Part shown: in pieces, positions 57,535-64,000 of the stretch | How positions within the stretch are numbered: position 1 is the first letter of the stretch | How the letters are laid out: every line of letters begins with the position of its first letter | Origin: Nocardioides plantarum | GTDB lineage: Bacteria; Actinomycetota; Actinomycetes; Propionibacteriales; Nocardioidaceae | Assembly (NCBI RefSeq): GCF_006346395.1 | Contig: NZ_VDMS01000006.1 | Location: 1 to 64,000 of the forward strand | Length of the DNA: 64,000 bases | Direction of reading: 5' to 3' | The notes under the pieces: model-generated | Database searches by the model: none | What the model was told of the DNA's origin: nothing | Seen by the model: the letters and a program-made list of their open reading frames with translations, nothing else | Made by a program: the position numbers and the translations under genes

Positions 57535-58803
57535 GTGACGGACCACGACGCCCCCGGCGCCACTCCGCTGTCGGCGACGGCCGTCGAGGAGGCGGCACGA
57601 CGCCTCACCGGGGTCGCGACGCGGACCCCGCTCGAGCGCAGCGCGCGGCTCTCGACGCTGACCGGGCTCGAGGTCTGGCTCAAGCGCGAGGACCTGCAGC
57701 CGGTCCGGTCCTACAAGATCCGCGGCGCCTACAACTTCATGGCCCAGCTCGATGCCGACACCCTGACCCGGGGGGTCGTGTGCTCCAGCGCCGGCAACCA
57801 CGGACAGGGCGTCGCGCTGGCGAGCAGCCGCCTGCGGACCCGCGGTCGCATCTACGTGCCGACGACCACCCCGCGTCAGAAGCGCGACCGGATCGCCACC
57901 CTCGGCGAGGGCAGCGTCGAGGTCGTCATCGCCGGTGACACCTACGAGGAGGCCAGCCAGGCGGCGTACGCCGACAGCGCCCGCACCGGCGCGACCCTCG
58001 TACCGGCGTTCGACGACCCCCGCACCATCTGCGGTCAGGGCACCGTCGCGCTCGAGGTCGTCGACCAGCTGGGCGGTGCCCCCGACGCCCTGCTGGTGCC
58101 GGTCGGCGGTGGCGGTCTGCTCGCCGGTACGACGACCTGGCTCCGCGAGCGGGACCACCCGACCCGGATCGTCGGCGTCGAGCCCGCCGGCGCCGCCTGC
58201 ATGGCCGCGGCGCTCGTGGCCGGCGAGCCCGTCGACCTGCCGACCGTCGACTCGTTCGTCGACGGGGCCGCGGTGCGTCGCGCCGGCGTCCACACCTTCG
58301 GCCCGGTCCGCGACCACGCGATCGAGGTCGTCACGGTCGACGAGGGCCGGCTGTGCACCGAGATCCTCGACCTCTACCAGAGCGACGGGATCATCGCCGA
58401 GCCCGCCGGTGCCCTGGCCACCGCCGCCCTGGACACCCTCGGGCTGCCGCCGGGATCGACGGTGGTGTGCGTCGTCTCCGGCGGCAACAACGACGTCAGC
58501 CGCTACGGCGAGATCCTCGAGCGCTCGCTGGTCCACCGCGGCCTCAAGCACTACTTCCTGGTCAGCTTCCCGCAGGAGCCCGGTGCCCTGCGCCGCTTCC
58601 TCGACGAGGTCCTCGGACCCGACGACGACATCACCCTGTTCGAGTACGTCAAGCGCAACAACCGCGAGCTGGGCCCGGCCCTGATCGGCATCGAGCTGGT
58701 CGACCGTGACGACCTCGCCGGGCTCCGCGAGCGGCTCGAGCTCAGCCCGGTCAGCGTCGAGCCGGTCGAGTCCGGCAGCGCGCTCTTCCACTTCCTGCTC
58801 TGA
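57535..58803 (+). CDS. ilvA: Threonine ammonia-lyase (threonine dehydratase), short form
   Basis: 422 residues. PLP-Lys in VRSYKIRGAYNF, phosphate loop VPVGGGGLLAG, substrate loop SSAGNHGQGVA. A C-terminal ACT-like domain (about residues 330-420; LKHYFLVSFPQEPGALRRFLDEVLGP) is the single regulatory domain of the short form, as in Corynebacterium IlvA, that responds to isoleucine. Makes 2-oxobutyrate from threonine, the first step of isoleucine synthesis. GTG start. The tail SVEPVES resembles a type-C repeat remnant, but weakly. Confidence 0.93.
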   Translation: MTDHDAPGATPLSATAVEEAARRLTGVATRTPLERSARLSTLTGLEVWLKREDLQPVRSYKIRGAYNFMAQLDADTLTRGVVCSSAGNHGQGVALASSRLRTRGRIYVPTTTPRQKRDRIATLGEGSVEVVIAGDTYEEASQAAYADSARTGATLVPAFDDPRTICGQGTVALEVVDQLGGAPDALLVPVGGGGLLAGTTTWLRERDHPTRIVGVEPAGAACMAAALVAGEPVDLPTVDSFVDGAAVRRAGVHTFGPVRDHAIEVVTVDEGRLCTEILDLYQSDGIIAEPAGALATAALDTLGLPPGSTVVCVVSGGNNDVSRYGEILERSLVHRGLKHYFLVSFPQEPGALRRFLDEVLGPDDDITLFEYVKRNNRELGPALIGIELVDRDDLAGLRERLELSPVSVEPVESGSALFHFLL

Positions 58804-58822
58804 CGCCGGGCACCATGGGGTC

Positions 58823-59365
58823 GTGCTCGAGGTGACGACGGTGGTTCAACCGGGTGACCCCGCCGCTGCCCGCCCCCTGGCCGAGCGCCTGGTGGCCACC
58901 CACACCGGCCGTGCCGAGGTGCGGCTCACCCAGACCTGCGCCGAGTGCGGCGGCCAGCACGGCCGGCCGCAGGTGGTCGGCGGCGGCGCCCACGTCGGCT
59001 GGGCGCGCAGCGCCGGGCTGGTCGCGGCCGTGGTCGCCGACGTGCCGTGCGCGATCGACGTCGAGTCGCTCGCCGTACTGCGCGCCGGCCCCCTCCCGCT
59101 CGACCTGTTCCCGCCCGCCGAGCAGGCGTGGGTGGCCGCGCAGGACGACCGGGTCCGCGCGTTCGCCCGTCTCTGGGTGCGCAAGGAGGTGCTGGTCAAG
59201 CTGGGCGACGTCTCGCTCGACGAGGCCCTCGGGCTCGACCTGCTCGCCTCGCTGACCGGACACGCCGTGCTCGGCCGGACCCTGGTCGAGCTCGATGCTG
59301 CGTCGTACGACGCGGTGGCCGCGTGGGGCACCGACGAGGACGACTCACGCGTGGCTCGCTCGTAG
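58823..59365 (+). CDS. 4'-phosphopantetheinyl transferase superfamily protein
   Basis: 180 residues from GTG 58823. The Mg-binding pair is in CAIDVESLAVL, and the second motif FARLWVRKEVLVKLG is the WxxKEA signature. A Cys-rich CAECGGQHGRP block precedes, as in Sfp-type enzymes. It moves phosphopantetheine from CoA to a carrier protein; the target is not in this window (the type III PKS uses no carrier). It starts 19 bp after ilvA, so co-transcription is possible. Confidence 0.87.
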   Translation: MLEVTTVVQPGDPAAARPLAERLVATHTGRAEVRLTQTCAECGGQHGRPQVVGGGAHVGWARSAGLVAAVVADVPCAIDVESLAVLRAGPLPLDLFPPAEQAWVAAQDDRVRAFARLWVRKEVLVKLGDVSLDEALGLDLLASLTGHAVLGRTLVELDAASYDAVAAWGTDEDDSRVARS

Positions 59366-59423
59366 GGGAACTGGCAGGTCCGGTCGCAGGCGGGCGCCGT
59401 ACGCGCAGCTGCGGAGCCGCCAC

Positions 59424-60137
59424 CTATCCGGGGACGCGGAACCCCCGGAACCGCACCGGGCGGCGTACCTCGAACCCGAGCTGCTCGTAGACGCGCATCG
59501 CCGGGTTGCCGTCCACCACGTGCAGGAACGGGTGCTCGCCGCGTGCGCAGATCCGGGTGGCCACGTCGAGGACGAGCCGGGAGGCCAGGCCGCGGCCGCG
59601 GGCCTCGGGAGCCGTGCACACGGCGCTGATCTCGGTCGCCCCGGGCGGGTGCGTCCGCTCCCCCGCCATGGCCACGAGCGCGCCGCCGTCGCGGACGCCG
59701 ACGTAGGTGCCCATCTCGATGGTCCTGGCGAAGAACGGACCGGGCCTGGTGCGCGCCGCCAGGGCGAGCATCTCCGGGACGTCGGCCGGACCGAGCAGGA
59801 CGACGTCGGGATCGGTGCCGACCGTGGGAGCCACCGGCGTCGCGGGCGTGGCGACCATCTGGAACCCCGCCAGGTCGAGCTCGCACACCCAGGACGGCGG
59901 CGGGGTCTGCGTCGCGGTGAACACCTCGGCGAAGCTGCCGGCGCCGTAGAGGTGGCCGAGGTCGTCCCAGTCGGCCGCCGTCGGCGTGGCCGGTACGGCG
60001 GCGAACGACGCGACCTGCGGCGCGTAGGCCAGGGCCCCGCCGTGCCGACGGGCCAGGTGGGCGTGCGGGCCGCGCAGCGCCTCGCCGACGGGGTCGTCGA
60101 GGACCGTGAGGTCGGGGGCGGCGGGTCGCGCGGTCAC
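59424..60137 (-). CDS. GNAT family N-acetyltransferase, C-terminal GNAT domain
   Basis: 237 residues from GTG 60137. The N-terminal half (about 1-115) is a degenerate GNAT-like or unknown domain (LRGPHAHLARRHGGALAYAPQVASFAAV). The C-terminal half is a good GNAT: ALVAMAGERTHPPGATEISAVCTAPEARGRGLASRLVLDVATRICARGEHPFLHVVDGNPAMRVYEQLGFEVR. Similar proteins in actinomycetes are FR47-like acetyltransferases with unknown substrates. Convergent with the PPTase gene, 58 bp apart. Confidence 0.9.
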   Translation of the reverse strand: MTARPAAPDLTVLDDPVGEALRGPHAHLARRHGGALAYAPQVASFAAVPATPTAADWDDLGHLYGAGSFAEVFTATQTPPPSWVCELDLAGFQMVATPATPVAPTVGTDPDVVLLGPADVPEMLALAARTRPGPFFARTIEMGTYVGVRDGGALVAMAGERTHPPGATEISAVCTAPEARGRGLASRLVLDVATRICARGEHPFLHVVDGNPAMRVYEQLGFEVRRPVRFRGFRVPG

Positions 60138-60210
60138 GGAGCCAAGTCCAGCACGGCGCCCGGACGCCGGCTCGGCCACCTCCGGATCGCGTCGCCGTGG
60201 CCACGTCGTA

Positions 60211-60284
60211 TGGAGCGGACGCGAGGATTCGAACCTCGACCCCTTCCCTGGAAGGGAAGCGTGCTGCAGTTACACCACGTCCGC
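60211..60284 (-). tRNA. tRNA-Gly (anticodon TCC)
   Basis: Minus strand, 74 nt including encoded CCA. Acceptor GCGGACG pairs CGTCCGC, discriminator T then CCA; anticodon arm CTTCC-CTTCCAG-GGAAG has anticodon TCC (glycine GGA/GGG codons); T arm CGAGG-TTCGAAT-CCTCG. The cloverleaf is intact. It lies between the GNAT and TerD genes. Confidence 0.95.
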
Positions 60285-60363
60285 GAGACCGGTCCCTCAC
60301 GAGACCGGCACGGTCGAAGTATGCCGCACCGTCCCGACGACGGTGCGCCCGTAGGCTCGGCGC

Positions 60364-61581
60364 ATGTCGCAGACGTTGGGCAAGGGCCAGAACCTCGCGC
60401 TGCCGCCGGGTCCGGTCGCCGTGCACGTGCAGGCGGGCGCGTCGGTCGACGTGTCCGCGTTGCTGCTCACCGCGGCCGGCAAGGTCCGCAGCGACGACGA
60501 CTTCGTGTTCTACAACCAGCCGTCCGCTGGCGGCGTGCGCCACCGCGCGGACGGGGTCGACGTCGACCCCGCCCAGGTGCCGCCCGACATCGAGCGCGTC
60601 GTGGTGACCGCGAGTCTCGACGGCAGCGGTCCGGCGACCTTCGCGCAGCTCGGCTCACTGACGCTGACGGTCTCGGTCGGCGGCTCGGCGGTCGCCACGT
60701 TCGTCCCCGACGGCCTCACCACCGAGACCGCCCTGCTGTGCGTCGAGGTCTACCGGCGCCAGGGCGCGTGGAAGGTGCGCGCGGTCGGCCAGGGGTACGC
60801 CGACGGGCTGGCCGGGATCGCCACCGACTTCGGCATCTCGGTGGGCGACGTGGCCCCACCACCGCCGCCGCCCCCGCCACCCGCTGCCTCGACACCGCCT
60901 CCACCGCCCCCGCCGCCGGCGGCCTCGACACCCACCCCCCCACCGCCGCCCGCGAGCAGACCCCCGTCACTGACCAAGATCACGCTCACCAAGCGCGGCG
61001 AGTCGGTCAACCTCACCAAGGGTGGCGGCGGCGCCTTCGTGGTCAACCTCGACTGGAACCAGGCGGCACCGCAGGGGCAGAAGGGCCAGAAGCGCGGCTT
61101 CCTGCAACCGAAGAGCCAGGGGATCGACCTCGACCTCGCTTGCCTCTACGTGCTCGCGTCGGGCCAGATCAGCGGTATCCAGGCGCTCGGCAACAAGTTC
61201 GGCAGCTACGACCAGGAGCCGTGGATCCTGCTCGACCGCGACGACCGCAGCGGCGCTGCCACCGGGGGCGAGACCATGCGGATCAACGAGAAGCACTCCG
61301 CCAAGTTCGACCGGATCCTCATCTACGCGATGATCTACGAGGGGGTCGCCAACTGGTCGCAGGCCGACGGCGTCGTCCGCGTGACCCAGCAGGGCGGCCC
61401 CGAGATCGAGGTCCGGCTCGACGAGAGCCAGCCGCTGCGGATCTGTGCGGTCGCCATGCTCACCCACACCGGCGGCGGTCAGATGAAGGCCGAGCGGCTG
61501 GTCACCTACCACCGCGACCAGCGCGCCATGGACGAGGCGTACGGGATCGGCGCACCGTGGGGCGGCCCGGCCCGCAAGTAG
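60364..61581 (+). CDS. Double TerD-domain protein with polyproline linker
   Basis: 405 residues. First TerD domain about 1-165: MSQTLGKGQNLALPP, SDDDFVFYNQPS, the Ca-binding DDD motif. A linker of polyproline runs (DNA 60855-60965). Second TerD domain about 205-400: LTKGGGGAFVVNLDWNQ, GIDLDLACLYVLASG, IQALGNKFGSYDQEPWILLDRDDRSGAATGGETMRIN. TerD proteins bind calcium and belong to tellurite/stress-response systems; the fused pair is a variant. The stop is followed by a strong bidirectional hairpin. No other ter gene is near. Confidence 0.92.
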   Translation: MSQTLGKGQNLALPPGPVAVHVQAGASVDVSALLLTAAGKVRSDDDFVFYNQPSAGGVRHRADGVDVDPAQVPPDIERVVVTASLDGSGPATFAQLGSLTLTVSVGGSAVATFVPDGLTTETALLCVEVYRRQGAWKVRAVGQGYADGLAGIATDFGISVGDVAPPPPPPPPPAASTPPPPPPPPAASTPTPPPPPASRPPSLTKITLTKRGESVNLTKGGGGAFVVNLDWNQAAPQGQKGQKRGFLQPKSQGIDLDLACLYVLASGQISGIQALGNKFGSYDQEPWILLDRDDRSGAATGGETMRINEKHSAKFDRILIYAMIYEGVANWSQADGVVRVTQQGGPEIEVRLDESQPLRICAVAMLTHTGGGQMKAERLVTYHRDQRAMDEAYGIGAPWGGPARK

Positions 61582-61624
61582 CCCGTCGCGGCGGACGGCC
61601 GAGGGCGCACGGTGCCACCGCACA

Positions 61625-61695
61625 CCGAGGCGGGGCCGGCGCTGCCCTGCTCGTCACCAGGAGTGTCGAGCAGAGGCGCACCGGCCCCGCCTCGG
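61625..61695. terminator. Long bidirectional hairpin between convergent genes
   Basis: CCGAGGCGGGGCCGG (61625-61639) pairs with CCGGCCCCGCCTCGG (61681-61695), 15 bp without mismatch; inside it CTGCTCG (61647) pairs with CGAGCAG (61667). It lies between TerD and the repeat protein and likely ends both transcripts. Confidence 0.8.
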
Positions 61696-61711
61696 GCGTG
61701 CCCCGGACGTC

Positions 61712-64000
61712 CTACCCCGAGCGCACGTCGGTCGGGTCGGACCCCTTGCGCACCTCGGTGCCGTCGTTGACCGTGCCGTTGTCGGTGTCGGAGTCGACGG
61801 GGTCGGTGCGGTGCCGGCCGTGGCGGGTGTTGGCGCTGCCGGTGACCTCCTGGCGGTCGTTCAGGCCGTCGCCGTCGCTGTCCTTCCTGACCGGGTTGGA
61901 CCGACGCTTGCCGATGACGAACGAGCCGTCCTTGATCACGACCCGCTGGTTGAGGGTGGACCCGCGGACCTCCTTCGTGTCGGTCAGCCCGTCGCGGTCG
62001 GTGTCCTTCGCGCACGGGCTGGGCTTGACCAGGCCGATCGCCCTGGAGCTGCCCCCTCGCACGACCTTCTGCGTCAGCGTGACCCCACGGATCTCGGTGC
62101 CGTCAGCGAGGCCGTCGGCGTCGGTGTCGGCCCGCCGTGGCGACGTACGGCAGCCCGAGTAGCCGGTCGAGCCGTTCACCTCGCGCCCGTCCTGCAAGCC
62201 GTCGTTGTCGGTGTCGGCGTCGCGCGGGTTGGTGTGCAGCGAGGCCTCCCGGGTGTTGCTCAGCCCGTCCCGGTCGATGTCGTTGTCGTCGGTGCCCAGC
62301 AGCGGGTCGCCTCCGACGCGCACCTCGGTCCCGTCCGCGACCCGTCCGTTGTCGGTGTCGTGGTCGGCGGGGTCCGACTTCTTGCGCCCGTGCTTGGTGT
62401 TGGCGCTGCCGGTGACCTCCTGACGGTCGAGCAGCGTGTCCCCGTCGGTGTCGCGGCGGACCGGGTCGGTCCGGCGCGTGCCGATCCGGAACGTGCCCGT
62501 GGGGGTCCGCACCGCCTGGTTGATCGCGAACCCGTTGAGCTCCTGGCGGTCGGTGAGGTCGTCCTTGTCGGTGTCCTTGGCACAGGCGTTGGTCCGGACG
62601 AGTCCGATCATCCGGACGCCCCGGGACGACGTGACCTTCTGCCTCACGACGAACCCGGTGGTCTCCGTCCCGTCGCCGATGCCGTCGGCGTCGGTGTCGA
62701 CCTTGACGGGCGAGGAGCTGCAGCCGCTGTAGACGATCGACCCGGTGACCTCGTCGCCGTCGGTCAGGCTGTCGTCGTCGGTGTCGACGTCGAGCGGGTC
62801 GGACCCGACCTCGTCCTCGTCCTCGTCGGTGAGTCCGTCGCCGTCGGAGTCACTGGTGGCGGAGTCGTCGGACCCGTCGAGCGGGTCGGTCCCCAGCGAG
62901 ACCTCGACGCCGTCGCTGACCCCGCCGTCGTCGGTGTCGGGGTCGAGCGGGTCGGTCTTGGTGGTGTTGACCTCGACGCCGTCGGTCAGGCCGTCGTCGT
63001 CGGAGTCCGCATCAGCCGGGTCGGTACCCGCCGCAGCCTCCTGGCCGGCGTCGAGACCGTCACCGTCGGGGTCGGTCACCGGGACGTCGTCGGAGCCCAC
63101 GAGCGGGTCGGTGCCCGCCGCGACCTCGGCCCCGTCCTTGACGCCGCCGTCGTCGGTGTCGGCGTCGAGCGGGTCGGTCTTGGTGGTGTTGACCTCCGCA
63201 CCGTCGGTCAGGCCGTCGTCGTCGGAGTCCGCATCGGCCGGGTCGGTGCCTGCCGCAGCCTCCTGCGCGGCGTCGAGACCGTCACCGTCGGGGTCGGTCA
63301 CCGGCACGTCGTCCGAGCCCACGAGCGGGTCGGTGCCCGCTGCGACTTCCGCTCCGTCCTTGACCCCGCCATTGTCGGTGTCGGCGTCGAGCGGGTCGGT
63401 CTTGGTGGTGTTGACCTCGACGCCGTCGCTCAGGCCGTCGTCGTCGGAGTCCGCATCGGCCGGGTCGGTACCGGCCGCAGCCTCCTGGCCGGCGTCGAGA
63501 CCGTCACCGTCGGGGTCCGGCGACGAGGACAGGTCGTCGGAGCCCACGAGCGGGTCGGTGCCCGCTGCGACCTCGGCCCCGTCGTTGACCCCACCGTCGT
63601 CGGTGTCGGCGTCGAGCGGGTCGGTCTTGGTGGTGTTGACCTCGACGCCGTCGCTCAGGCCGTCGTCGTCGGTGTCCGCGTCCTCGGGGTCGGTGCCGAG
63701 AGGACCCTCGGCGAGGTCGCCCAGGCCGTCACCGTCGGTGTCGACGACGGTGTCCTGCTCGCACGCGACGCCGCCCACCGGCGCCGTGGCGGACGTCGAC
63801 ATGGAGCCGACCCCGAGGTCGAGGTCGACCAGGGTGGTGCCGATCGCCGCGGTCACCTCGAGGTCGATCGCGATCACCGAGTCGAGCGTGGCGGAGGCCG
63901 AGGTGGCCGTCACCGTGGCGTCGGGCTGAGGTGTCCGGACGGTCAGGTCGACGGTCAGGGCGCCGAGGTCGATCGGCACCTCGAGCGCGGCTCCGTCCCT
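61712..64000 (-). CDS. Large thrombospondin-type-3-repeat calcium-binding surface protein, 5' end beyond the window
   Basis: At least 762 residues; the frame is open to base 64000, so the start is outside. The C-terminal part consists of DxDxDGLxD calcium-binding (TSP3) repeats. From about residue 90 of the visible part come four copies of a 74-75-residue unit (EVNTTKTDPLDADTDDGG, then EVAAGTDPLVGSDD), coded by 222-225-bp DNA repeats at 62870-63700. The last 370 residues hold two copies of a longer module (YSGC, ADTDADGxxDGTE, CAKDTDxD, RQEVTGSANTxHGR). No sorting signal at the C-terminus. Probably a surface or secreted adhesin-like protein. Confidence 0.88.
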   Translation of the reverse strand, partial: RDGAALEVPIDLGALTVDLTVRTPQPDATVTATSASATLDSVIAIDLEVTAAIGTTLVDLDLGVGSMSTSATAPVGGVACEQDTVVDTDGDGLGDLAEGPLGTDPEDADTDDDGLSDGVEVNTTKTDPLDADTDDGGVNDGAEVAAGTDPLVGSDDLSSSPDPDGDGLDAGQEAAAGTDPADADSDDDGLSDGVEVNTTKTDPLDADTDNGGVKDGAEVAAGTDPLVGSDDVPVTDPDGDGLDAAQEAAAGTDPADADSDDDGLTDGAEVNTTKTDPLDADTDDGGVKDGAEVAAGTDPLVGSDDVPVTDPDGDGLDAGQEAAAGTDPADADSDDDGLTDGVEVNTTKTDPLDPDTDDGGVSDGVEVSLGTDPLDGSDDSATSDSDGDGLTDEDEDEVGSDPLDVDTDDDSLTDGDEVTGSIVYSGCSSSPVKVDTDADGIGDGTETTGFVVRQKVTSSRGVRMIGLVRTNACAKDTDKDDLTDRQELNGFAINQAVRTPTGTFRIGTRRTDPVRRDTDGDTLLDRQEVTGSANTKHGRKKSDPADHDTDNGRVADGTEVRVGGDPLLGTDDNDIDRDGLSNTREASLHTNPRDADTDNDGLQDGREVNGSTGYSGCRTSPRRADTDADGLADGTEIRGVTLTQKVVRGGSSRAIGLVKPSPCAKDTDRDGLTDTKEVRGSTLNQRVVIKDGSFVIGKRRSNPVRKDSDGDGLNDRQEVTGSANTRHGRHRTDPVDSDTDNGTVNDGTEVRKGSDPTDVRSG
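62870..63700. repeat. Four tandem 222-225-bp coding repeats
   Basis: GAGCCCACGAGCGGGTCGG recurs at 63093, 63315 and 63540, and a related block at about 62870. One unit is 3 bp longer (adds one Pro-Asp-type codon). Unit similarity is high at DNA level, a sign of recent duplication. Confidence 0.85.

Noticed and set aside
58751..58776. SVEPVES tail of ilvA as a type-C repeat
   Set aside because: Only about two thirds of the motif matches and the surrounding sequence is typical ACT domain; chance similarity cannot be excluded.
62870..63700. Regular repeats resembling a CRISPR array
   Set aside because: Units are 222-225 bp, stay in frame and code for calcium-binding repeats; there are no short repeats with unique spacers and no cas genes.

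Overview
The window is chromosomal DNA from a very GC-rich actinomycete, most likely a Nocardioides-like member of the Nocardioidaceae. Lineage markers are a mycothione reductase, F420-linked enzymes (an LLM-class oxidoreductase and an F420-reductase-like protein), the mycobacterial-type cyp51 locus, a 13E12/DUF222-type HNH fragment at the left edge, abundant GTG starts, and many translationally coupled genes with ATGA or GTGA overlaps. Genes are packed tightly on both strands. I see one tRNA, one insertion sequence, and no rRNA, CRISPR array, prophage or replication origin.

Layout. 0-3 kb: HNH fragment, GNAT, a TetR/SDR divergent pair with two operators, and a membrane protein. 3-9 kb: a cassette on the minus strand (UbiA prenyltransferase, geranylgeranyl-reductase-like FAD enzyme, type III polyketide synthase, isoprenylcysteine-methyltransferase-like enzyme, second FAD enzyme, ZIP transporter) with isopentenyl-diphosphate isomerase divergent; it resembles the prenylated alkyl-hydroquinone (agq-type) phenolic-lipid clusters. 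9-19 kb: FUSC and STAS proteins, a thiolase-like/crotonase fusion, small membrane proteins, a quinone-reductase/MarR pair and an SDR/TetR pair with perfect palindromic operators, a hexapeptide acyltransferase and an unknown RGG-tailed protein. 19-24 kb: a coupled operon zwf - GH15 - mtr, which could link NADPH supply with mycothiol reduction. 24-30 kb: GIY-YIG nuclease, an IS481-family element sitting inside a repeat, acyl-CoA genes and purT.

30-49 kb holds what looks like a sterol or terpenoid oxidation regulon. A TetR gene precedes an F420-dependent LLM oxidoreductase and a coupled kinase-fold protein. Further on come a secreted nuclease with tandem Ig-like domains, and the operon CYP123-like - CYP51 - 3Fe-4S ferredoxin - NTF2-fold protein - aldehyde dehydrogenase - SDR - 3-hydroxyisobutyrate-dehydrogenase-like - carboxymuconolactone-decarboxylase-like, which matches the M. 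tuberculosis cyp51 neighbourhood as I recall it. The LLM gene, the first P450 and a distant unknown 415-residue protein all start at a GTG lying inside the same palindrome TGGACACGTGTCCA, 6 nt after a -10-like hexamer, so they look like leaderless, co-regulated transcripts.

49-64 kb: a BASS transporter, an MmyB-type regulator and SDRs, then a four-gene coupled operon (10-TM hybrid histidine kinase, pyruvoyl-dependent arginine decarboxylase, GNAT-type acyltransferase, single-domain response regulator) that looks like a self-contained signal-synthesis and sensing unit and is the strongest candidate for a new system. It is followed by an AMIN-like lipoprotein, ilvA, a phosphopantetheinyl transferase, a GNAT, tRNA-Gly(TCC), a double TerD protein and a large calcium-binding-repeat surface protein that runs off the right edge. 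Four families of short palindromic repeats are scattered between genes, and one family is also found in frame inside genes.
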